Source: Jaltomata sinuosa
Lineage: Eukaryota > Streptophyta > Magnoliopsida > Solanales > Solanaceae
DNA: 64,000 nt
Direction of reading: 5' to 3'
Assembly (NCBI GenBank): GCA_003996215.1
Contig: QJPP01007578.1
Location: 558,001-622,000, forward strand
The notes below the pieces were generated by a model that was given only the letters and a program-made list of their open reading frames with translations, did no database searches and was not told the DNA's origin. Both the position numbers and the translations under genes were made by a program. This document shows positions 22,285-31,711 of the stretch, one piece after another. The stretch's first letter is position 1. Every line of letters begins with the position of its first letter.

Positions 22285-22479
22285 TTATAATTTGTGTTGT
22301 AATTTATATGTTAATTTTTGTAATTCTATGTATAGGTAGAATATCTCCTTTCTTTGTGCTAATATAGATTTATGGCATACTCCTGCAAATATATTTTCAC
22401 TAAGTCTTTGTTCTCTATGTGTAATTTCTCGTCTTTTTTGTTCAATTATTTCTGTTAGTTCTTCCTCGTACTTATTCAT
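22285..22479 (-). CDS. Small viral ORF upstream of the capsid ORF (64 aa, segment C)
   Basis: ATG at 22479, stop immediately before the capsid ATG. Charged N-terminal helix (EELTEIIEQKRREITHREQR). Protein identical to the matching ORF at 24783-24977 in segment D. Function unknown. In caulimovirids small ORFs of this place encode aphid-factor or virion-associated proteins, but no similarity was recognised. Confidence 0.55.
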   Translation of the reverse strand: MNKYEEELTEIIEQKRREITHREQRLSENIFAGVCHKSILAQRKEIFYLYIELQKLTYKLQHKL

Positions 22480-22675
22480 TAAATGCCTTATTATAATATT
22501 CCTTTTTTAAAGGGATCAATCTTTGTATTTCTTTTACACTTTCCATAATATATTCAAGATATTCTATATCTTGGGTTTTTTGGTATTCTTCTATATTATT
22601 TTTTATTAAGTTATTTAATAAATTTATGTCTTCTACAGTTTCTTTCCAGTAACTTAAATATTCGTAATTAATCAT
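22472..22675 (-). CDS. Small viral ORF (67 aa from ATG, segment C)
   Basis: The first ATG is at 22675. The frame is open further upstream but only with a non-ATG start. It overlaps the next ORF by 8 bases, and its ATG overlaps the stop of the previous ORF (TAATG). Such chained overlaps suit the translational coupling known in caulimovirids. Rich in Glu, Lys and Ile. No recognised domain. Identical in segment D. Confidence 0.5.
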   Translation of the reverse strand: MINYEYLSYWKETVEDINLLNNLIKNNIEEYQKTQDIEYLEYIMESVKEIQRLIPLKKEYYNKAFNE

Positions 22676-22899
22676 TAGTCTGAATATACTATTTCTAGAT
22701 CTGAATATATTTCCCAATCGTCATCTATATTTAAATTGTCTAAATCTATTTCATACTATTGCTGTTCTAATAATTCGTCTATTTCATCAAATATCTTTTC
22801 CCATATAATTCTTTTTAATTCTATTATCCTTATGTCTTTTAGTGCGTATAAAACTAATGTTTTATAATTATTTATCATTTCATTATGTAAACTAGTCAT
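22676..22899 (-). pseudogene. First small viral ORF with an internal TAG (segment C)
   Basis: From ATG 22899 a 47-codon frame ends at TAG, then continues in phase for 26 acidic codons to a TAA that overlaps the next ATG. The same TAG is in segment D. Either the TAG predates the duplication that made the palindrome, or it is a natural readthrough site. Function unknown. Confidence 0.45.
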
Positions 22900-23366
22900 T
22901 TTTATGATGCTTTTTGTCAATTATTCCCTCTAATCATGTTTTATGATAGGATGTTTTTTATATAAGCTTACTATAAACTGGATTATTCTAGATCATGTTT
23001 ATTCGTCACTACTAGCATTGTACTAAGCAGATACTCTTCTTCTTTAAACAGTATTTCTCATACTATTGGTACTCCCTAACACGGCTTCTTGCCTCAACGG
23101 TTTCCCTCTCATGATAGTACTGTTCTTAGAAGTTTTTCTCTCTTTTCCCATTTGCTAGCAAACTATGTAACATTCTTTGAATAATTCCAATATATAGTAA
23201 CTAATATAAAATTTATTCTACCATAATCATGATTATCAGGAATATATGAGTTTAACTATGCATATTCATATGACAGTATATAACAATATAAGTATATCGG
23301 TATACCTGCACGGTAGTTTTCTCATCGGAGTTAGCTTTGTCCATGATTGCTATATTTTTCTATCTA

Positions 23367-23378
23367 GCTCTGATACCA
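23367..23378 (-). promoter_or_regulatory. tRNA-Met primer-binding site, segment C
   Basis: The minus strand reads TGGTATCAGAGC, the 12-base complement of the 3' end of plant initiator tRNA-Met that primes minus-strand synthesis in Caulimoviridae. It lies leader-side of the TATA and AATAAA signals, as expected. Confidence 0.9.
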
Positions 23379-23605
23379 ATGTTGGTTAAGTGCGGAATTT
23401 GAAAGAATTGAGAGATATGAGAGAGAAGGATGAGTAAGGGATGATTTTATTTATGAGAGAAGTCCCTCTATATATACAAGTCTAAGATGACCTTTCGTCC
23501 TTATAAAAGACGTTTGGCCTTTACTATTTACATTATTGGCCTTTACTATTTGGCCGACATTTACTATTTATATTATTGGCCTTTACTATTTGGCCGACAC
23601 TCACT
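23379..23605 (-). promoter_or_regulatory. Viral promoter of segment C (reads leftward)
   Basis: On the minus strand: tandem GGCCAATAATGTAAATAGTA words, a TATATATAGAGGG TATA box near 23470-23478, AATAAA near 23446-23451, then the pyrimidine-rich leader to the primer site. It lies head-to-head with the segment D promoter across a 51-bp spacer, so the two would fire divergently. Confidence 0.65.
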
Positions 23606-23656
23606 TAAATTTCTTATAATTGGTATACTAAATATTTTTTCTACACTTAAGTCTGT
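23606..23656. other. 51-bp palindrome spacer copied from the movement ORF
   Basis: The non-palindromic centre contains TAATTGGTATACTRAATATTTTTTC-type sequence that matches 20368-20420 of segment C with a few substitutions and the same orientation. It is thus a piece of viral coding DNA captured between the two promoter ends, like filler DNA at a repaired junction. Confidence 0.75.
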
Positions 23657-23883
23657 AGTGAGTGTTGGCCAAATAGTAAAGGCCAATAATGTAAATAGTA
23701 AATGTCGGCCAAATAGTAAAGGCCAATAATGTAAATAGTAAAGGCCAAACGTCTTTTCTAAGGACGAAAGGTCATCTTAGACTTGTATATATAGAGGGAC
23801 TTCTCTTATAAATAAAATCATCCCTTACTCATCCTTCTCTCTCATATCTCTCAATTCTTTCAAATTCCGCACTTAACCAACAT
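23657..23883 (+). promoter_or_regulatory. Viral promoter of segment D (reads rightward)
   Basis: Tandem GGCCAATAATGTAAATAGTA words (about 23680-23748), TATA box TGTATATATAGAGGG (about 23784-23798) and AATAAA (23811-23816), followed by the pyrimidine-rich leader. It is the mirror image of the segment C promoter. Confidence 0.65.
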
Positions 23884-23895
23884 TGGTATCAGAGC
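23884..23895 (+). promoter_or_regulatory. tRNA-Met primer-binding site, segment D
   Basis: TGGTATCAGAGC, complementary to the 3' end of initiator tRNA-Met. It sits about 100 bases after the TATA box and about 470 bases before the first ORF. Confidence 0.92.
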
Positions 23896-24362
23896 TAGAT
23901 AGAAAAATATAGCAATCATGGACAAAGCTAACTCTGATGAGAAAACTACCGTGCAGGTATACCGATATACTTATATTGTTATATACTGTCATATGAATAT
24001 GCATAGCTAAACTCATATATTCCTGATAATCATGATTATGGTAGAATAAATTTTATATTAGTTACTATATATTGGAATTATTCAAAGAATGTTACATAGT
24101 TTGCTAGCAAATGGGAAAAGAGAGAAAAACTTCTAAGAACAGTACTATCATGAGAGGGAAACCGTTGAGGCAAGAAGCCGTGTTAGGGAGTACCAATAGT
24201 ATGAGAAATACTGTTTAAAGAAGAAGAGTATCTGCTTAGTACAATGCTAGTAGTGACGAATAAACATGATCTAGAATAATCCAGTTTATAGTAAGCTTAT
24301 ATAAAAAGCATCCTATCATAAAACATGATTAGAGGGAATAATTGACAAAAAGCATCATAAAA

Positions 24363-24587
24363 ATGACTAGTTTACATAATGCAATGATAAATAATTATAA
24401 AACATTAGTTTTATACGCACTAAAAGACATAAGGATAATAGAATTAAAAAGAATTATATGGGAAAAGATATTTGATGAAATAGACGAATTATTAGAACAG
24501 CAATAGTATGAAATAGATTTAGACAATTTAAATATAGATGACGATTGGGAAATATATTCAGATCTAGAAATAGTATATTCAGACTAA
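24363..24587 (+). pseudogene. First small viral ORF with an internal TAG (segment D)
   Basis: ATG at 24363; 47 codons to TAG at 24504-24506; then 26 further codons in phase, acidic (DLDNLNIDDDWE), to TAA at 24585-24587. The TAA shares its last base with the next ATG (TAATG). No recognised domain. Confidence 0.45.
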
Positions 24588-24790
24588 TGATTAATTACGA
24601 ATATTTAAGTTACTGGAAAGAAACTGTAGAAGACATAAATTTATTAAATAACTTAATAAAAAATAATATAGAAGAATACCAAAAAACCCAAGATATAGAA
24701 TATCTTGAATATATTATGGAAAGTGTAAAAGAAATACAAAGATTGATCCCTTTAAAAAAGGAATATTATAATAAGGCATTTAATGAATAA
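24587..24790 (+). CDS. Small viral ORF (67 aa from ATG, segment D)
   Basis: Starts MINYEYLSYWKETVE and is rich in Glu, Lys and Asn. It overlaps the previous stop by one base and the next ORF by 8 bases, an arrangement suited to coupled translation. The frame is open upstream of the ATG without another ATG. Function unknown. Confidence 0.5.
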   Translation: MINYEYLSYWKETVEDINLLNNLIKNNIEEYQKTQDIEYLEYIMESVKEIQRLIPLKKEYYNKAFNE

Positions 24791-24977
24791 GTACGAGGAA
24801 GAACTAACAGAAATAATTGAACAAAAAAGACGAGAAATTACACATAGAGAACAAAGACTTAGTGAAAATATATTTGCAGGAGTATGCCATAAATCTATAT
24901 TAGCACAAAGAAAGGAAATATTCTACCTATACATAGAACTACAAAAATTAACATATAAATTACAACACAAATTATAA
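24783..24977 (+). CDS. Small viral ORF upstream of the capsid ORF (64 aa, segment D)
   Basis: ATG 24783 to TAA 24975-24977, directly abutting the capsid ATG at 24978. Helical and charged at the N-terminus, with one Cys-His (GVCHKS). Identical product in segment C. Function unknown. Confidence 0.55.
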   Translation: MNKYEEELTEIIEQKRREITHREQRLSENIFAGVCHKSILAQRKEIFYLYIELQKLTYKLQHKL

Positions 24978-26728
24978 ATGAATAAAGAAGAATATGTGAT
25001 AGAAGAAAAAACCTTCGAAAATCTAGAAGGAATAAAAATAAAAATAGTACTTTCTAATCTAGGAAGAAGATATAAGAAAATAGGAGAAACTCTAAACCTA
25101 ATGCTAGAAAGAGAATCAGCTAAACTAGAAGATAGCTTAGCGGCTATGATAAGAGTAATCAAGGAAAACGAAGAGATAGACAGAAAGAATGAAATAAATA
25201 AAATAAGACAAGAAGCAAAAATAGAAGTACAGAAAATAGAAAGTATTAAAAATACAAAATTATTAGAATTAGAAAAAGAACTAGCAATGTTAAAAGAAAT
25301 ATATGAAAATAGACAAAAAGAAAAAGAAGAAAAAGAACAACAAGAAAAATTACAAAATGAAATAAGATCATTTAAAGAAAAATTACAACTAAAAGAAGAT
25401 AACGAAGAACATAATTTACCAGAATTAAGAATAGAAGAAATAAATGAAACTAATGAAGAACAAAATTCAGAAGCAAGTGAAACATACACTGAATTATTAA
25501 AAGATATAGAAAATGATGAAAACATAGAAATAAACATGAGTAAAATAGAAGAAAAACCTAATACACCAAGAAAAAGAGACCCTAAACCAGGTCCAAAATA
25601 TTATACAAAAAGTTATGAAAACTCAGATAGACAAGAAACGATATGGATAAAACGATATAATGAAAAATGGACACCAACTCCATCAATAGAACAATATAAC
25701 TTCTTAGATCTAGATTGTGTGACAGACACAAATAAAATTATCCAATTATGGATGGGATATATAGCAAAACAATTAATAGACAACAAAATACAAATGACAG
25801 AAGCACCAGGATACATAGAAAGAACACTAATAGGAACAGTAAAATTATGGTTATTAAATCTAACAGAAGAAAGTATAAAAACATTAAGAAGTAATAAAAA
25901 CATGAACGGCGACACAACAACAACATCGATAGAGATACTACAAAAATATGAAACAGCAATAAGAAATGAATTTAGTAGTATAATGACAGAATATGAAGAA
26001 CAAAATAAAGAAAAAGTCATAAATAGAAATTTAATGACAAAATTAGAAATATGCAACATGTGTTATATAGACGAGTATACATGTGCATTTAAAGAATATT
26101 ATTATAAAGGATCATATAATACAGAAGAAAGTAGAGAAATCAGACAGTTATATTTTACAAAATTACCTGAACCATTTAGTTCAAGAATAATAAAAAATTG
26201 GAAAGAAGCAGGACTGACAGATACATTAGGAGCTAGAATAAAATATTTACATCACTGGTATACTAATACTTGTGAAGAATATAGAGAAAAACTACAAATA
26301 GAGAAAACTCTAATAAAAATCTAGTATGTTGTAACAATAAAATAACACCTAAATTTGGGTGTAAAGATGAAATTAATTATTACAAAAACCCATACTCTAG
26401 AAATAAGAGATATAAAAGATATAAATCTAAATATGGAAATATAAACCCAAAAAGGAAATATTATGTAAAAAACTATAAAACAAAAAGACCATATAGACCA
26501 AAACGAAAGCTAACAGAATGTACATGCTATAACTGCGGAAAACTAGGACATATAGCAAAAAATTGTAGATTACCAAGAAACCCACAAAGAAAACAAATAT
26601 CAGAAATAATATTCGAAGAAGACGAAAAATATACGCAAATAGAATACATAGACTATGAACTAAATAGCGATGATAGTATATATGAAATATCAGAAGAAGA
26701 AGCAGAAAGAGAAATAGGTAATGACTGA
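24978..26728 (+). pseudogene. Viral capsid ORF (segment D), one frameshift
   Basis: Open for 448 codons from 24978: coiled-coil region (residues about 60-140), acidic middle, then a basic-aromatic capsid core (KPGPKYYTKSYENS, QLWMGYIAKQL). One A is missing from an A run near 26320 relative to segment C, giving a stop at 26322. In the other frame the basic region and an intact CCHC knuckle (CYNCGKLGHIAKNC, about 26526-26567) follow. The natural stop is TGA 26726-26728, overlapping the next ATG at 26721. It encodes the virion coat in this family. Confidence 0.82.
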
Positions 26729-26996
26729 AAAAGAAATACAAATAATAAGTAAAGAAGAATATCTAGATGAAGAATCTACGGATCAAAAGATAATATTTGA
26801 TTATAACATATTTGATCAAATAAAAGGGAAAGAATTAGACTTAAGTGTAGAAAAAATATTCAGTATACCAATTATTAGAAATTTATTCAAAAGACAGAAA
26901 GAAGAATACTACGTAGTAAGCGAAAAAGAACATGTAATAGATTGCAAATATATACAAGAAAAAGCTAAAAACACCAATTGTAGTAACATGATTTAA
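26721..26996 (+). pseudogene. Movement-protein ORF remnant (segment D), cut by deletion
   Basis: Only the first 83 or so codons remain (MTEKEIQIISKEEYLDE to YIQEKAK). At 26970/26971 the sequence jumps to protease-region DNA equivalent to 14249 in segment B, entering a stop at 26994-26996. The 30K core present in segment C is absent. Confidence 0.75.
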
Positions 26997-28731
26997 TAAT
27001 GAAGGAAGTATGATTACACATAAAGCAAAAAATATAAAAATACAAATATGGGATAAAATACTAACAATAGGAGAAGTATATAATTACGAACTAACAACAA
27101 AAGATATGTTATTAGGAATGCCTTTTTTAGAAAACCTATATCCACACACAATAACAAAAACACATTGGTGGTTCACAACACCATGTAACAACAAAGTAGG
27201 AGCAAAAAGAGTTAATAACAAAAATAGGAAGACAACAGAATGGATAAAAGGAAGTGAAAAAATAAATCAAAAATTAGAAAACATAAACCAAAAAGATCAT
27301 AAAATAGAATTAATCATATTCTCAATAGACAAAATAAAAACAATACAAGATAAATTAGAAACACTGTATAGTGAAGAACCATTAAAAGGATGGGAAAACC
27401 ACAAAACAAAAGTTAAAATAGAACTAATGGAGGAAATAGTACCATAACCCAAAAACCTTTAAAATATAACTTCAATGATTTAGAAGAATTTAAGATGCAT
27501 ATTAATGAATTACTAGAAAAGAACTATATACAAGAAAGTAATAGTAAACATTCTAGTCCAGCGTTTATAGTAAATAAACATAGTGAACAAAAAAGAAGAA
27601 AAACTAGGATGGTCATAGACTATAGAAATTTAAATGCAAAAACCAAAACATATAACTACCCAATACCAAATAAAATATTAAAAATAAGACAAATACAAGG
27701 ATATAATTATTTTAGTAAATTTGATTGTAAATCAGGATTTTACCACCTAAAACTAGAAGATGAATCTAAAAAATTAACAGCTTTTACAGTACCACAAGGA
27801 TTCTACGAATGGAACGTATTACCGTTTGGATATAAAAATGCACCAGGTAGATACCAACACTTTATGGATAACTACTTTAACCAGCTAGAAAATTGTATAG
27901 TCTATATAGACGATATATTACTATACTCCAGAATACAAGAAGAACATATAAGATTATTAGAAAAATTTATACATATTATAGAAATTTCAGGAATAAGTCT
28001 AAGCAAAGAGAAAGCAGAAATAATGAAAAACCAAATAGAATTTCTAGGAATACAAATAGATAAAAACGGGATAAAAATGCAAACACATATAGTACAAAAA
28101 ATAATTGGATTGGACGAAATGCTTGACACAAAAAAGAAACTACAATCCTTTTTAGGATTAGTTAACCAAGTACGAGAATATATACCTAAGCTAGCAAAAA
28201 ATTTAAAGCCATTACAGAAAAAATTAAAAAAGGACGTAGAATACCATTTTGATGACACAGATAAAACCCATATAAGAAAAATTAAAAATATGTGTAGACA
28301 ACTACCAAAACTATATTTTCCAGATGAAAATAAGCAATTTACATATATAGTAGAAACAGACTCTAGCGATCATAGCTATGGCGGAGTATTAAAATATAAA
28401 TATGAAAATGAAAAAATAGAACACCATTGTAGATATTACTCAGGATCATATACAGAACCACAAATAAAATGGGAAATAAATAGGAAAGAACTATTTGCAT
28501 TATACAAATGTTTGTTAAACTTTGAACCATATATTGTTTACAATAAATTTATTGTGAGAACAGACAATACACATGTAAAATGATGGATAACCAAAAAGGT
28601 ACAAGATTCAGTTACAACAAAAGAAATAAGGAGACTAGTATTGAATATATTAAATTTCACATTTACGATTGAAGTAATCAAGACTGACAAAAATCTCATT
28701 GCAGATTATCTCTCCAGAGAAAGATAATGTA
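26971..28731 (+). pseudogene. Viral polymerase remnant (segment D): protease C-terminus, reverse transcriptase, RNase H
   Basis: The protease catalytic DTG lies in the deleted part, and LLGMPFLENL survives near 27112. The linker is open to 27447, then a frame change precedes the reverse transcriptase (ATG 27495), which keeps MVIDYRNLN, FGYKNAP and YIDD (near 27904). RNase H is cut by TGA at 28581 (TGG in segment B), although its last motif IADYLSR follows downstream to 28726. It also shares with B the TGA in ACATGATTTAAT. It cannot give a functional enzyme. Confidence 0.88.
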
Positions 28732-28758
28732 GATACATTGGAAAAAATACTAGCTACT

Positions 28759-29920
28759 ATGACAACACTTTGTCAGAAAATGGAGAAAATAGAAAGCGAA
28801 GTACAGATGCTAAAAAAGACAGCTAATAGTCAGCAGCATGACTCTAAACATGCGGAGCTAAGTCAGCAGCATGACTCTAAACATGCGGAGCTAGAAGGTA
28901 ACGTTGGGAAACACCTTAAAACCCATAACAAGATGTTAAATACAGCTGCAGGTAGCACATCTACTGGAGGATCAACTACAAAAAAGGAAGATGGTAAGGC
29001 AAAATATACAAATACCAATATGAATAAGCTATTCTCCAAACCATACCTTCCAGAATATACCCAAAAAGATATATTTGTTACCCCACAAGTAAATACCTAC
29101 AAAACCAGTTTGGATTCACACAAACAAATATATAACCATATCACCAGGACGTATATAGAAAATATACACAAAATCCAAACCTTTTTGAATCTAAATCCCA
29201 GAGCTAAAAATACCCAAAACCCGAATGAAGATTATATAACCCAACACCTACAGGGATATAATAAACTCATAGCACAACCATGTACCAATTCAAATCTAGT
29301 AGCAACTTGCTACAATTATGGAATGTTAAGTACAGAATACACAATAACAGGTGAAGAAATAGCTAAGATACCAGAACTATACAAAGCATTTCTACATTAC
29401 AAAAGAATTACTAAAGGCACTTTATTTTATATAAAGTTTTATTCAGCAACTGCGAAGATATTATACGACGAAATCAAACTTATAATACAAGTTATCAAGA
29501 TAGGTTTGACCAAGGAAATGATAATCCCGGAGAAAGTGGAAATACAAGAAGAAATACAAAGAGTAAATATCCCAGAATTCTATGCAAATAAAAGAACTAT
29601 TGGGATATCTACCTTTTTGAACGAATTATCAAATAACTGTCTAAACAGAAACGCAATTTGGAGCTACTACAACCGAGATCAGATGATGATATATTCCAAT
29701 TGCAGAGAACTAAAGACAGCAGATATGGAAGAACTACGCCAATGGATACTAAGCCTGTTGAGACCAGATTAGTCACCTACCACAAGAGCTATCAAAAAAA
29801 TTTTTATTTCACAAAATATGATGACTAGATACTATAAATTAGTAGGACAAAAATACCCAGATCATCTATGTACGAAATGAGACGGAGAAGACAACTACAT
29901 TCCAGAAGTACAGCTGGAAT
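28759..29920 (+). pseudogene. Last viral ORF (segment D), two premature stops
   Basis: Homologue of 16038-17201, with the same SQQHDSKHAEL duplication and coiled-coil start. TAG at 29770-29772 replaces a Gln-region codon, and a second stop (TGT to TGA) falls in the C-terminal CTKC motif near 29878. Closer to segment A than to B in sequence. Confidence 0.7.
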
Positions 29921-30226
29921 AGCTAGAAGACAAAGAAATAATTACTATGTAAAGTATGTCGGCCATATGTAAAAGTAACGGCCATTATGTAAAGTAGTAA
30001 ATAGTGAGTGTCGGCCAAATAGTAAAGGCCAATAATGTAAATAGTAAATGTCGGCCAAATAGTAAAGGCCAATAATGTAAATAGTAAAGGCCAAACGTCT
30101 TTTCTAAGGACGAAAGGTCATGTTAGACTTGTATATATAGAGGGACTTCTCTCATAAATAAAATCATCCCTTACTCATCCTTCTCTCTCATATCTCTCAA
30201 TTCTCTCAAATTCCGCACTTAACCAA
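29921..30226 (+). promoter_or_regulatory. Second promoter/3' region of segment D (reads outward)
   Basis: Same tandem words, TATA box (about 30130-30144) and AATAAA (about 30157-30162) as at 23657. It ends at the would-be primer site. As the downstream member of an LTR-like pair it could polyadenylate segment D transcripts or drive transcription rightward into host DNA. Confidence 0.6.
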
Positions 30227-31204
30227 CATTTTTTTTTTGAGTTTTTTTTTGGAATCAAATGGAACCCAAACTTCTTGAAATTTGAGGAGAGAAAGAGAAA
30301 GATAAAGAAAAAGAAGATGAACTTATTTTTGGAATAGGGATTTTGTAAATGGATAAAGAGAAAAGGAAAAATAATAAAAATTTGAAATGAAAAAAATATT
30401 AATGAATTAAAATATGGTGGCAGGGTGGCATGCCACGTGACGTCCATCTCACCTAAATGGTAGGTCATGTGAAAGTGTTCAAAATAGGAGTATTTTTGTT
30501 AAGTTTGCAGACGACATGAGTATATTTGGCCCTATAGTATAACCAAGGGTAAACTTAGCTAATAAACAAAAGTAGAGGAGTATTTTTTTTTACCCTTTTC
30601 CCTATATTTCACTTCTCTATAACAACATTCTATCTATAATATTAATAACATTCATTATAATAGTATACTCTTTGTAAAATTACTCCTCTATAGTAGTCGT
30701 ACTAGTCAAATATTATGTAATCGTAATTTTATAAGATATATATTATATATAAAAATAAAAATACTAATTTATTTATGGTAATCATCATTAATGTCGCATA
30801 GTAAATTTCACGTACAAATATCTAAAAAAAAATTGTATTTAAATAGTGTCCATCAGTTATATCATAACTTCGCGAGAAAAGGCTACTGGTGTTTGCCCTT
30901 TTTGCATTCATATTGCTTCTATTTTTTTTTGTTAAATTTTTTCTTTTTGGTGAAAGAACTTTTTCTTTTGGTTAAATTGGTTAACAAAAACACTTTTTAA
31001 TCTTCTTGGTATATTAAATGTTAATATACATATAAAGTACCAACTCATTGTAATAGTCATAAATTTTTCAAACAAACACTACCATTATAACAAAGTTTGA
31101 CTATAATAACAGCATATAAGTTTTCCATTTTTCAATTTTTTTTATTCGTTAGAGAGGAATTTAAAGAAATGATATGCAAAACCAATTAGACAATTGTAAG
31201 AGAA
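30227..31204. other. Intergenic DNA, no supported gene
   Basis: Starts with a T-rich run at the viral junction (TTTTTTTTTTGAG). The rest is AT-rich with no credible coding frame, RNA gene or terminal repeats. Confidence 0.5.
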
Positions 31205-31465
31205 GATGACAAAATGATCTCTTTGAGTGTAGATTCTAAAGATAGTTCTTAATATATATATGCATTGAACAATTTTGATACTTTAGGTTTGTCAAAATTT
31301 AACACTTTTGATCTTCATTAAATCTTTAATAATTTATGCTCATTGGAGGCTAAAAGTATTAAATTTTGACAAATTTAAAGAATCAAACTGTTCAGTGCAT
31401 ACTTAAGGGACTATTTTGAACGTACACTTAAACATAAGGGACCAATTATATCATTTTCCCACAAT
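31205..31465. mobile_element. Long-palindrome MITE (arms ~110 bp)
   Basis: The left arm (31205-31313) and right arm (about 31350-31465) are inverted copies: for example AATTTTGATACTTTAGGTTTGTC pairs with GACAAATTTAAAGAATCAAACT, and GACAAAATGAT at the left end pairs with ATCATTTTCCC at the right. A loop of about 36 bp lies between. Non-coding. Such hairpin elements are frequent precursors of small RNAs in plants. Confidence 0.65.
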
Positions 31466-31711
31466 TGAAAATTGCATTCTTGCACTTTGAGTAATGAACG
31501 GAAGGAGAATTCTCACATGAGACATCTTCTGATCATCAAGGATATGATCCTACATAAAAGAATATGAGGATCAAGGATCAGGACAATTTCTTTGTTTTTA
31601 GTTGTAGAGCATGGTTATAGTCTAGAGGACTTATTTATTCTCTTATCAGTATTATTATTATTATACTAACATTATCTTATTATGTAATTTTATTACTACA
31701 TTATTTATTTT

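Larger units (their letters stand above)
17509..23605 (-). mobile_element. Endogenous pararetrovirus segment C (5' half of genome, minus strand)
   Basis: Read on the minus strand from 23605: promoter, primer site (23378-23367), leader, small ORFs, capsid ORF, and movement-protein ORF to 17545, plus 36 bp reaching into the start of the polymerase ORF. A LINE (18178-19905) interrupts the movement ORF. The inner 3.3 kb (20292-23605) is the left arm of a near-perfect palindrome with segment D. Confidence 0.85.
20292..26970. repeat. Giant inverted repeat: two ~3.3-kb arms around a 51-bp spacer
   Basis: The left arm (20292-23605) and right arm (23657-26970) are reverse complements with a centre at about 23631. 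Paired features sum to nearly the same value: primer sites 23378/23884, ORF starts 22284/24978 and 22675/24587. The small ORF products are identical between arms. Differences seen are single-base changes and homopolymer indels. The repeat stops at 26970 because segment D has a deletion there. Confidence 0.92.
23657..30226 (+). mobile_element. Endogenous pararetrovirus segment D (nearly a full genome, plus strand)
   Basis: From promoter through primer site, small ORFs, capsid, a remnant of the movement ORF, protease C-terminus, reverse transcriptase, RNase H, last ORF and a second copy of the promoter region, ending at CACTTAACCAACATT (30226), exactly where the primer site would begin. The terminal duplication of the promoter region gives an LTR-like arrangement. 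A deletion at 26970/26971 of roughly 1.1-1.2 kb removes the movement core and protease active site. Confidence 0.88.

Noticed and set aside
23884..23895. TGGTATCAGAGC as part of a tRNA gene
   Set aside because: Only the 12-13 bases complementary to the tRNA 3' end are present at each site, in primer-site context. No cloverleaf or A/B boxes.
12762..30226. Viral cluster as an LTR retrotransposon
   Set aside because: No integrase domain, no TG...CA LTR ends or 5-bp target duplication. A movement protein and overlapping small ORFs are present, which fits an integrated pararetrovirus.
12762..30226. Viral cluster as a possibly replication-competent provirus
   Set aside because: Every segment lacks or has broken capsid, movement or polymerase genes (stops, frameshifts, deletion at 26970, LINE at 18178-19905).
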